Below are positions 1-12,000 of a DNA stretch of 64,000 nucleotides, in pieces. The stretch is from Romanomermis culicivorax. Lineage: Eukaryota; Nematoda; Enoplea; Mermithida; Mermithidae. Position numbers and translations under genes: made by a program. The stretch lies in NCBI GenBank assembly GCA_963922205.1, contig CAWUHX010000225.1, positions 124,001-188,000 of the forward strand, written 5' to 3'. Every line of letters starts with the position of its first letter. Within the stretch, counting starts at the first letter, position 1. The notes beneath the pieces are model-generated. The model did not search any database, was not told where the DNA came from, and was given only the letters and a program-made list of their open reading frames with translations.

Positions 1-1429
1 ATTATTGTACGAAATTATTGCATTTTGGGTGAAAAACAATTATTTTTGACGTTTTTTGAAAAATCTCAAAAAATGAAACTCTTACGAAAAATCAATATGT
101 CCATCGAATTCCCAGTGCAGAGTAATCTCGCTCCGTTCGCCAGCCCCCGTTAAATCCAAGGGCGCCCTGCGCCATCGAGCAAGTCGTGACCTCAGAAATC
201 CACTTTAAAAGGTTCCCGTACGCATGAGTAGGAGGCGGAGCAGCGCCTTTGATTAGCCAGTTTGAGATTTTTATCCTCCGATGTGCCGCCCATGTTGATT
301 TTTTCAAGATGCGATCTTGATTTTTTTAATGATGATATCTTGATTTTTTTCGACATTATCTTGAAAAAAACGCGATGCACTTGAAAAAAGAGTTGAACAT
401 CGAAAAACTCTTACATCTTGATTTTTTCGCGACGTATCTTGAAATTTTTGCGATGCATCTTGAAAAAATGTTGTACGTCATCATGTTCGAAGGTACAATT
501 TTTTCAAGTGGAAACAAATTTTTTCAGGTGGCCCTTCTTGTGTTCCGTAGTTTACACCATGCCTTTATTTTAGGCTTTTTCTCAAAAAATTTCAAAGGTT
601 AGCCGAATAACTAAGCCATGAAATTTTTGTCCTGTTCAATGCTTGTAATGCAAAAAGGCTGAAAGTAAGTACGCATGCAGAATTTTGTGTAGAGATAATA
701 TCATTTCAACAATGTAGTTGTAGGAATCGATTAATCGGCTGGCGGTAAGCTGTGACTAAACTCGATAAATCTTTCAACAATAATTTCCAACCAGTGCGAG
801 AAATGTCCAAAAAAACTTTCGCACAGTTGAAAAATTATTCGCTCTGCGCAGAAAGAGCTAAGCAAATGACGGACGGTGTGCCTGATTTTGAGATTTCCAC
901 TTTCCAAAGCGCACCAATTTGTATGAGGATCTTAAACTCCCAATTTTTTTCCCAATGAGAAAAACGTTCAAAATTTTTTTCTCATTCGCTACTTTTTTCC
1001 TAACAAATAGCCTCCAATTCCATCAAATTTCAATTGCCGCTTGCGCATGCGCGATGATTCAACGAGTAATGTATACTTTATTTCATTTTTTCGGGTACGG
1101 CATTTAAAAAAAATGATATAGTTTCAACTTTTATTTTCTTTACAGTTGTTTAAAAACAGACTGAATGATCCAGACTCGGAAAAAAATAATATTTGTTGAA
1201 CATTTTGCGCTCAATTGCTCTCATATCAGACTCGAATCTACAGTCCCCGCTGAGCAAGAGAAGTAACATGAGCCACGGGATTCGCGTGTTCGCTAAAACG
1301 CACATCTCCAAGATTCCAATGGACACAATACGATAAATTTTACGACAACTTCATAACCCGAAATAATACAAAACTGAAAAAATAAGTCAAAAGCACGCCC
1401 GCGCCTGCACTGTATGAAAATGATCACAT
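1..1429. other. Intergenic DNA with a degenerate tandem repeat
   Basis: I see no supported gene here. Bases about 305-490 hold roughly seven imperfect copies of a 20-28 base unit built on a core like GATGCATCTTGATTTTTT, with the core alternating between CTTGA followed by A and by T runs. The rest is AT-rich single-copy-looking sequence. It lies downstream of the stop codon of the FAS1 gene at 1430 and probably includes its 3' untranslated region. Confidence 0.5.
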
Positions 1430-4400
1430 TTAGAAAGACAAATCGAAAAACGAAGAAGCATTGTCGAAGAAAGACTCAATAAAATCTGAATCGAAGAAGC
1501 TCTTCGTTGATGCATCGATCACATGAACGATACCGTTCGTCGCCAAATTATTGCAACGCTTGACTTTAGGATTTCGCATTGCCAGCATTCGTCTGTAATA
1601 CGGTCGCAAAGAGCTGAGTTTCCTGCCGCCAAATGTCGTTTCGGTCAGTTGGCCGCAGCAAGCACTACCTCAAAAATAAATGAACTTCGAGGATTGATAA
1701 ACAACGACTCTTCCATTTTCGAGAATAAGCTATTTTTTATAGTTTTTTGAGTTACCCTGACTAAAATATAGTTTACTGTTTTTCTTGAGACAATTGCGAA
1801 TATCAAAAATGCAAAGTGAGTACTATGTTTCAGTTTTTTAACATTTCCTGCTAAACCATGTGTCACACATGACTGGAAATTTATGAGCCTACTCAATTAA
1901 TATCACTAATATTTTAGTAAAAAATCCTACAGTAAAAGTCTTGCTTGAACCACTTCAACGGATGACCCATTTTTTGTCATTTTTTAATTTACAAGTAGGA
2001 AAATGGACTATAGTATGGTCAACTTATCCCAGAAATTACCTTTAATAATGTGCCTGTTCACAAATCTTAGCGACGATTCTCGATTTTTTAACAAATCTTC
2101 GTACTGCTCTTCAGTCATGGAATTTTTCAAGGCATCGTTCGAAAGCGCCAGCAATGTCAACGAATTGCTGTTGTTTGCAAATTGAGAAGCTTTAGTCCCC
2201 GCAGTTTTAACCAAGGAGGTGAATTGCGAAAGATCGGGATCATTTTCCAAAATCTCCATCATATTTCGACCGGATGCGGTTGGCAAGGCCTGCAGAGAAA
2301 TATCGTTTCAATTTGAGCAGAAAAATAGCAGATTTTAAAGTTTCCGAAAAAAGTACTAAAGGTTAAAACAATACTGGATAATACTTGACTTAGATTTCGG
2401 ATTTGACACCAAATCAAGGCTTGAAATCTTAATTGTTTTTCATCCTGAATTTTTCCTCAATTTTACTATTACTTCTGTGTGGCAAAGAAAATTCCAACTT
2501 ACATTATCTAAGAATCGGATTATGCCATTACAAGTAAAAACATCGCGAAACCTGATAATGTTGGCTGAGCAACCGATTTTGTAACCGGACATTGGGTATT
2601 TATTATTGCTCAACATCCTGATCGTCGAACGATCTACGAAGGACGGATCGACTACCAAATTTGTTAAAAAATTTTCTTTTGCATTCGAGTCGTTTGTATC
2701 CAAGACTTGCTAAATATACCAATCGCTTAATTACTTGAAAATCAAAATTCGAAACTTTGTGGTAGTTGACTGACAACAGTAGCAAAAGATGGTCAACTTG
2801 AACAAGATTTCAAAAATTTTATACACGTCAGTAAGCTGAAGAAAAATTTTCAATATACATTTTTTGACGATCAAAAGTCGCATTACGTAAATAAGAAAAT
2901 TTGACGTACTTGTACGACCTCTATTGGAGGAACGAAGAGCGTAGTAAAATTAGAATTAGACAAAGCTTCTAAAATCGGATTGATTTTCAATGCTTGAGCC
3001 AATTCATCATATCCGAGAAGCGATAGGACTTGCAACGTTTCCATATCTAGAAAACATTTTTGTAATGTTCAAGCAACATCGCAAATTTTCAACATTAAAC
3101 ATCAGTATCAGGAGCTCAAAATTGCTAAACTAATCAACAGCGAAAAATATTCTCACTATCGGTAAATAAAATTGGTCCTTCGACGACGTGTAAAACTCCA
3201 TTCGTCGCAACTTTGTCCCTATTAATCAAATTTCGATCATTCACTACAATTGATGGCAGTTGTTCGCCTACGGATGAAGTTTTATTATATTTGAAATATA
3301 ATCGACGGCCGTTGGAAGTTTTTAAGCTTCTCGAAAAGACGAGGGACGAACTGCACATAGTCGGACCAACAATATGGTTGTGAATCAAGTCTGAAACAGC
3401 GAAAAAAAATAAAATTTCAAAACCCCACTTTTCAGATCAAAAAAGTGTAAATTAAATCTATTTAAAATTTGACGACTCAACATTAGCTGTGAAATCTGTT
3501 TCGTGGCGATCTCAATAAATACGAGCGCATACATCATCAGGAAAATTTTTTTAAAATCTAACAATAAAGTCACATCGTAACGCCCAAATTTTTTGTAACT
3601 TAAAAATGTATTTACTCGAAGTGCAGGATGCCTTATTCTTGATCCGTTCCTGTGCTTCTACGGGAAGTTTTCTAAAACCTTCGTCCGTGAACGCGAAAAC
3701 TGTGAAACGCGTCTTTGGGTCGTCCAAAGAATTCAAAATTTCTTCGTTAGCAACTGAAAAAAGAGAAAAAAAATTATAAAAAAAAGATATAATTTCGAGT
3801 TGAAATAAGTTTCTGAACAAACGAAATTTCACCCAACGTATCTTAAACTTTTTTCAGTCAGTTTTCCGCTCGACATCAAAGAAATCCGAAGAGAGTCTAC
3901 TAGGTTAACTTTAAAAATTTCAAAAACATGATTACGTGAGAGAAACGTCGAAAATCTTGAATCGCCTTTCAAAATTTGATACAAACTTCTCGTTGCTTCT
4001 GGCATGACATGATCGATCACGTGAACGAAACCATTTTTCGTTTGTCGATCCGCTTTAACGAGAGGAACGCAATTTACTGTAGAAATTTGCGAAAAAGGCA
4101 TTCTTCCTGAGTAGAAAACTGGTCGAATGACGGCGCCTTGTTTCAAAGACGGAATATTTTTTTCGTTCTCCAATGAGTCATAGTCTAACCTTCGAGCGAC
4201 GATGTGTGACGCTAAAATTTCGCGCGGAAATTGCATGTTATCGTTACTGCTCAGCGTTACAAAACTTATTTCACCCTGAAAAAGCAAAAATTCCGAAAAA
4301 TTAATATTCAACAGAAAGCAGACCAGAAAGAGAAAAACCGAAAAGCAAAAATGCCGAATAAAGGCGACGGATAAAGTGAGAACAAATAATAATCCAATAA

Positions 4401-6674
4401 TGACTTGCGCAAAGAAATAATTTCAAAATCTTTTAAATAAAAAAAGCTTCAAAAACTCACATCATCATTCGATTTTTCGAAAGCTTCATTGCTTGGGGCA
4501 AAAATCGTATAATTTCCATCGTCGGTTATTTGATCGAACAATTTCGCTTGTCGTGTCGCCTCCAAAAACGTCGTTAAATTCATGTCGGCCAGTGTATCTT
4601 GTAAACTTTTCAACTGGAAACCTGAAAACGACGTCGAAAACTGAAAATTTTCAAAAGTTTTTCTCATTAAAATAAATCTTTTTACGTACTCTGAGGGCAT
4701 CCGACATCGCCGTATTTCCTAACGAAACCGGGGCAACATTCGTGGATGATTGCACGTTTGACCAAGGTAGAATTTTTCAGCGAACTTTGCGTACATCGTC
4801 GGGAGCGTTCGGTTTCTCGACAAGACTCGAAATGATAAGACGATTCTGGAGGAACGTTAGTCGCTGACTCTTCCTCGTTTTCCTCACGCTGGCAAACGTT
4901 GGGACTGGAAAAAAGTAAAAAAGCAAAATCTTGATTGAATTTTGTAGCAGAATCTTTGCAATTAATGCGGTTAATAACATTAAACAACACCCCTTCTTTA
5001 AATAATGATTTAACAATACATGATAAGACTCGAATTTTCATGTCTTCATCATAAACGGTATCCTGAGCTTCGTAAGTCCGTTAGGAACGATATGAAATAT
5101 CAAATTAATGAGGATTTTCGCCGCTTTTTAAACGGTCAAGTTCCCTCGACTATTTTCGAAAGACCTAATTCTTATCACCCACGATCTCCGGTCAAGTCAA
5201 ATATCACACAAGTGCTTTTTTCAACTCAATTGGATGAAATAAAAAGTACAATAATTTAATCTACGAAATCTGATCATCTCAATCAGAATGAATGCTTTGG
5301 CCAAGCCTTGTCTTCCATGGACTTTAATCGTTTTTGAAATTGGCATGCTGAAACAGTCGGAATACACTCACTGTTCCCCCAAGCCTTCTTTCCACATTTG
5401 TGAGAAGACATTAAAAAATTTTCCACAGGTGTAAATTTTATGCATTGTGCGCTAAAAATTTCCCAACTTTCTGCAACATTTTGTACATTTTGCATTATTC
5501 CAGCATTCCGAAACATTTGAAGAACTTAATCATATTTTATAAAGACATCGATGAAAGTGATGATGAGGATAATGATGATAGATAAGTATAATGATGATGA
5601 TCCTTGATAACCGTTAGTTCAAAAAAATTAATGTTGTGATAGATCTCCATTCTTCCTCAGATCCGCAAATCTTAAGTTTCAATTAAAAATACTTCGTCAA
5701 GAGTCACAGAAATTTGTGCTACATTTGTGGAGAGACCCTAAATTTTTTTCCCACAATGGAAAATTTTTTCCACAATTAGGGTCATTTGTGCAAAAAATCA
5801 GTGAATATCTTACTTTAATTTCAGTAGGTGTAGCTTTGAACGAGATGAGAGGGTTTGAAGATGATAAGCCCGTGCCAAGACTTTGGAGGAGTTGTTACTT
5901 ACAAAATACAAAATTACACCAAATAATGAACTTCGAAGTGTCAGAAAATGACGAGCAATAGAAATGTATTATTTGCGTCAAGGTACACAAAAAACATTTA
6001 GCGTCAGACTGAAAACGGAATACTTACTTCAATTTCGAATATGAAGCCTGACTTTTAAGCAGTCTATTTGTGAATTTTGTACCACAAGCCAAAAATGTGC
6101 AGCATATCAATTTATAAAAGTCTTCTATAGGGTTTGTATAGCAGAAATTTGTACGTATTACAAAATACTTCGATATACGTATAGACTCTTACCCCTTCCA
6201 CCACTGTCGTAAAAACGTTCGCGAAGAAAGTTGAGACAACCTCCGGCTCCAATTGTCGTTGATCGAAGAAAAGTTGCATTCGTCTTCTGTACTTTCCTAT
6301 AAAAAATTTATCTGTATAAATATGTCATGCCCAATAGTCATTTAACTTGTGAAGCTAACTTCGACTTGTGAACTTGAGATACTTTCTATATGGAAATACT
6401 AGCCAATTTTAGCGCATAACATAACATTTTTTATGAAAACCGATCATCTGCAATTTACTAAGCTTCAAAAGTCTAGGATGAACGGAATATCATGAAATGT
6501 GAGAAGAATCTACGCCCAATTTACGCAGAATGGAAGTTCAGAATTATAAAATTTGCATACCGATTCGTTCGAAGAATCATCGATTGCTCGTTTGGCTCTG
6601 CCACAAGGATTTTTGCTGCTAGTTACCGCCGTCCAACATTGGCCGAAAATTAGTAGAATAATCGGCAGCTTCAT
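1430..6674 (-). CDS. TGFBI/periostin-like secreted protein: signal peptide, EMI-like module, four FAS1 domains
   Basis: Exons on the minus strand, read from GT-AG sites with matching phases: 6674-6561, 6296-6193, 4904-4690, 4621-4461, 4275-3936, 3753-3616, 3390-3157, 3046-2910, 2709-2503, 2289-2040, and a last exon about 1622-1430. The start Met opens a hydrophobic signal peptide (MKLPIILLIFGQCW). Exons 2-3 give GPNVC followed by HECCPGF, the hallmarks of the EMI-like module of TGFBI and periostin. Four FAS1 domains follow: exons 4-5 (FVHVIDHV), 5-7 (VATNGVLHVVE), 8-9 (CNGIIRFLDN) and 10-11 (LATNGIVHVID). The total of about 700 aa matches the TGFBI architecture. Family members are extracellular-matrix adhesion proteins; that role is inferred here. 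The exon 10 to exon 11 join does not keep phase with the obvious donor at 2039, so a small exon or a weaker donor is missed. Exons 1 to 10 are firm. It could also be called a generic fasciclin-domain protein. Confidence 0.88.
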
Positions 6675-6773
6675 TATCGTACGCCTAAAACGCTGACGAG
6701 AACTTTTTGATAATCTATGGAATGAAAAATTTGATATAAATTTGCCAATGATGATTTATCGATAGGCGCGTCC

Positions 6774-6781
6774 TATTTATA
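6774..6781 (-). promoter_or_regulatory. TATA box of the FAS1-domain gene
   Basis: The minus strand reads TATAAATA about 100 bases upstream of the start codon at 6674. A CCAAT element (ACCAATAGC on the plus strand, near 6808) lies a little further upstream. Spacing and order suit an RNA polymerase II core promoter with transcription starting near 6745. Confidence 0.55.
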
Positions 6782-6819
6782 CTCGTCGAATATGGAACTA
6801 CAGTATACCAATAGCATCG

Positions 6820-9036
6820 CGCCACACGGACAAAAAGTGAAGCGCATGTAGTGTGTAGAACGTTCTAGAAGTTTGTTGTCGCACTAGAGCATTCTGCAGA
6901 AGCAAGCTCTATAATTCAAAAGTAAATATAAGGGCAATTAACTCGTAAAATAAACATGCTTACTCATCAAATAAGCAAATAATAACGATTGTGAAGTCTT
7001 GCTTTAGAACACATGATTAATTTTTGTATAAACATGCAAGGGAACATGGAAAAGATTTATGAAGGATAGAAAAACACCGATTTTGAGTGGACAGGAAGCA
7101 TTCCTCTGTTTAGAGGGCTTTTCGAAGTTCAGCCCACAAAGCAAAGCGAAGCTAAGTGCGGAAACGTCTATAGCCGTAGCCGAGACACTGCCGATAGAAA
7201 ATGGAAGCGATTTTCCACCTGCAACTTGTAAGTGACGAGAAAAAAACAAAAAATTTGCATAACGTGTTGACGTGAGAGTTTCAAGAATGCACGTATTGAA
7301 AACCAGGATGGATTTCAAAGGTTAAATCGGGTTATTTTCATTAGATTACATTTAAGTATGCCGAATTCGTTCATATTCCTGAACGTTTCAATTAAAGAAG
7401 TTAACAGATCGTAACGTGATCGAAAACAACGTTACTGTATGAAGAAAAGTCAAGATTTGGAAACCTGGAAAATTTTAATCTAGCAACAATCTCATTAGCA
7501 GAGTAAACGCTTTGTTGAAAACGATACTTGTTCTGTCATTTTCTACTTTAAAAGCACGTTTTTAATTTTTACGCGGAATAGCCCGTTTCCAATATTCTGC
7601 ACATAAATTAATCATTCCGGAAAAATACAAAATAACAGAGAATTTTCCATGTTTTTCACCAAATCTCAATTTTTTCCGACAGTTACAATTTCACTCTAGA
7701 AAAGGATGAATCATACTTAAAAAATCAAATGACTCACATCCTGTAGCAAACAATCAGTGATGCCGTGTTCCCCACCTGTTCAAACAATGTATTCTTGTTA
7801 ACACGAGTTTATAGTAACGTGTATGATTCACCATGCAAGGCATACTGTAATTTCATCTGGTGATCAAGGATTATGAACTAGTGTATGTCTGTTATTTTAT
7901 GTTGCTCATGAATGAAATTTTCTACTTACTAAACACATGAGTCATCGCAATTCTTCAATCAAGCTGTTTCGGCGAAATAAACTCCTGGTGGGTCTCATTT
8001 TAAAAGTCGACTTGCATTTGACAGAATTTCAGAGTTCAGAATCGAAATTTGGCACCTATGCCTGACGTGACATATTCTCCGGGCTCGAGAAAAAAAATTT
8101 AAAATATAGGTTGAAAAAATGATCACGCTAAACTATGATTTTAAACTGATTAAAACATGTGGCAATTCAACATTTTCGCCTAAAAGTGGCCATTTTTAAT
8201 TGCAGTAAAATTGTTTGGTATAAAGAAAATCGCTTACTCAACACAAAGCTAAGATTATTGTCAAGCTATCAGTATAATGGGACTAGAAATGTCGTAATAA
8301 AATTGCAATGGCAGTAAAACCAAAGCACTGTTAGAAGCTAGAACACTAAATTGTAAATTAGTGCGATGGTACGTAGAGTCGTAATCTGCATAATCATTCC
8401 AATTTATATCAACGAAGCGTAAAATTAGCATTACAATGCCACTTAAGAAAACGAAATAGGTACATATTGGTGAATGATTAAGATTGGCAAAACAGTTCCT
8501 CGAGTTTTTCGTATCTTAGAACAACATATTATATGGAAAATTATTAAATAAACTCTGAATAATCAGTTTTTTCACACCGCGCAAAAAAAGCTCAGAAATT
8601 TTAGTGTATGTCTTTTTTAGAAGAATTGCAGATTAGAATTTGATACATCGGAAATATTGAGTTCATTGTGTTCAACAGGAATCCAGAGTAGTAAAGAGAA
8701 AAGATTTTTCAAATTTAACGTTGAAGAATTCGTCTCCTATACTCAAACGACGATTTTTGACATACATTTTGGCAAATCAGAACAAGGAATAAAAACGAAT
8801 TCCCATTACCTATACTAAAAATTTTAACCAGCACGACCGCATAAGAACATTGATTTTATTTATTAATGATAAGCAATATTGATTTAAAGACTCATTTTTT
8901 CACTAATAATGGATACAAGAGCAAATTATTGATTAATTCTAAATTTGTAACAACTTTAGAATGCTTTACTAGCCTAACCACGGACAAAAAATAAATTAAC
9001 ATTACGTCTGCCGGATTGGAGTACCGAAAAATTTCA
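6820..9036. other. Intergenic DNA with one possible small exon
   Basis: This lies between the promoter of the FAS1 gene and the 3' end of the SDR gene. At about 7040-7236 the plus strand has an open frame ending at a strong donor (GTAAGTGAC at 7231) and contains PILSGQEAFLCLEGFSKF. On the minus strand the same bases are also open and follow an acceptor-like TTGCAG. I cannot choose between these readings or name a product. Nothing else stands out apart from AT-rich sequence. Confidence 0.25.
8855..8860 (-). terminator. Poly(A) signal of the SDR gene
   Basis: AATAAA on the minus strand (TTTATT on the plus strand), about 177 bases after the SDR stop codon at 9037. The site is overlapped by a second TTTATT, so exact usage is uncertain. 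Confidence 0.5.
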
Positions 9037-12000
9037 TCATCTAGGCGTCATGATACCTCGCCCACCATCAACGCGCAAAAGATCTCCTGTCGTGAAAGAA
9101 GAATCGGCGCTGGCTAAAAATCCAATGGCTTTGGCAACTTCCGCCACTTCGCCGACTCGTCCTAATGCATGCGTGGATTTGGAACGCTCCAGAAACTGAA
9201 AAAATACGACAAAAAAACGCTAAGGAAATAAAAAGTGGTATAACTGCCTGTGAACCGTAAAAATTATTTTCCCAAGACTGTGGCGCTTTTGCCATTTAAC
9301 AGAGGATTCGCGCAGTTATCATTAACAACGCTAATTCCTGGATTTTAAATCTCGGTGTCTAAAGCCCGTTTATATTCGTAAGCGGCGCGTAGAGATCCTT
9401 AGCAAGATTCACACACAATGAAAGTGTTGCGATTTTTTGCATATTAATGTCCAAGGTCATCCGTATGTCATGAAAATATTTGCATGGACTCTGCTGACAT
9501 ACTCAGGAATCGACTTGCCGCTAAGGAATCCTAAGCTCTACTAGGAGTATAGATGGGCTTAACACAATTTTTAACTGTTGAGATTAAAGATGAAACGGAT
9601 CCAAGATTTTCAATCTTCCAGATTCGGATATTTGGAAATGATTTTTACGGATCCGGATAATCAGCTCCACTAGGTACGGATCCTGAGTAATAATCTGTTA
9701 TACAGTTGTTGCGATTATGCAGACATTTTACTTCAAGTGTCTTTAAATGATTCTGTTGAAGTTTCTATCAGATGAGTAAGATCTGCTGTGTAATGAGTTG
9801 CACAACTTCAGGAATGTAAATTACTGTAGCAAATTGCATAATGAAATCTTCAATGGTGAATCAATTAAACTTATGCAATGCAAAGTGGTCAATATTGATC
9901 AAAAACTTTATGCTCATTCAAGTCTCTATATCTTGTTTTTGTGAAAAACCATATTTTATGATTCCTACAATTGTACTAATAATTAATATAACAATTTAGA
10001 ATTTATATTTACAGCAATGCCTTTGATTATTCATCGAAAAGAAGATCATCTGGTGAAACTGTTGAAAAACTTTTCTTTTTGAAATACAATTTACTACAAA
10101 TCAATTTTAAATATAAAGAACTTTATTATTAAATCAATCAAATAAATAGTTGTTACGTTACCTCTTAACATAACCTTAATGTCAATATATACTTATAGTC
10201 GGAGAGTACACATCCACTTAATTAGTATCAGTTATGTCTAAACTGCATTTGGAATTATCCGGATCCGGGTAATTGAAAATTCTCCTCCGGATCCGGATCC
10301 TGAAAAGTTTCGGGTACTACGGATTCAGATCCGGTTGCCGGTTTCATCTCTAGCTGAGGCTTTTCGATATAAGAAACGCATTTTCTATGGAATTTTATCA
10401 TGTTTGACTAGATGATCTTTTCGAACAGATCTCTATGCCAAAAATATGCGACTTCTCTTTTTAATATATTTCTTGCAAAGGTTTTTGTTCGGTTTTTGAG
10501 TAGCCGTCGCCATATCAACGAATTTCTGATGTGCGAAATACAACTTACGCAATCGTACTGTTCATCGGTCATACCACCAGACTTGTGTAAATTGGTTACA
10601 ATCACACCGGGGCTTAAAACGAAGATATCATTTAGAAAGCTGCCCAATTATTCAACCGGATGAGTCTATCCAGATATTTTATGAAAAGCACGGAAAAATG
10701 TGTTGAACTTTGGATTGAATTTCCTACTTGACGGCGTTGACTCTGATACCGTAAGGCGCCATTTCCAAAGCCAGGCATTTCGTAAATTGATCAACGGCTG
10801 CTTTCGAGATGCAGTAGCTCATTACATTTGGAAACTGGAGAAAAAACGCAAGAATTAAGCGATAATTAAGACTTTTAGCGTGATTCACTATGAACATGAG
10901 TGGGTGGGCATATAAGATATTATGACCAGAGGTCCCCAAGGTAGGGATTTAGGTAGGGGTAAAATCGCAAATTATTTAGGTAGGGGTAAAATCGTAAATT
11001 ATTTAGGTAGGGGTAAAATCGTAAACTATTTAGGTAGGGGTAAAATTGTAAATTTTAAGGGTAGTACTTGAAATACGCCGTGACCTTTTTTTCTTTTTTT
11101 AGCTCCCAACTTTTTGCCAAAGAGGGAGGAGTTGCAGTACTCTAACCACATAGAACTTACATAAATGAATAATGCCCCTACTTTATGCTTTTTACAGTCA
11201 AAAAAACATTTACTAGTTCAACTCTATTTTCCAGCTCCCAATCATGCAACTTTAATGCACTAATTATACGTACAGAATAGTCACACTTTGAAGACTATTG
11301 TGCCAATTGATTCCTGCACATTTCAAGAATCGGACACAACATACGTTTGGAAACATTGTTTCAACCAGCATCTTCAGCAGTATGGGCTTATCCCATCACT
11401 GATTAGGCTTGGAACAGTGCTTCTAATTGAAAGTCCTGATGCTGAATGTGACTTTAGTATTATTAATCCCATTAGACTATAAACTACGAGTTTGAAACCA
11501 AGTACCACTTTTGATCCACGTCAACAGACCTCACATGTCTCAACTCATAGCAGGAAAGTATGCCACAGCTTGGGTAACCATACGCGCACAGAAGACTCAA
11601 TGCAGAAGGGGAGAAAAGGAAAGGAGAGCATGAAGAGGCAGAATTTTAAGAACATAATGTTTTTCTTCCCAAGGGGCGATGTTTTGATTAATCACACATA
11701 CATAAGTCATTATTTCATCTCCCAATTATATTTATAATGATTTCCTACAAGTAGTATATATTAATGTGCTGATATCCTTTCCTAAAAATCGCTATATGGC
11801 ACAGAAGTTGCATACTTTCCCATTATCATTTGCTCAGTAAATGTGTCAAAAAGAGCAGTGAGTAATTCCTCAGAATCACACATTCTGCAATTTTTCTCGA
11901 ATTAGTATAACCTACTGGGGAGAGGATGAAGTCTACCAAAATTTTTTGGTATAGTGAGCTGTTTTTACGGGGGTAGTAAATGAATTTTCAAATCTAAGAC

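Noticed and set aside
5020-5259. 79-codon plus-strand frame inside the FAS1-gene intron
   Set aside because: It lies in a minus-strand intron, with no motif and no independent support.
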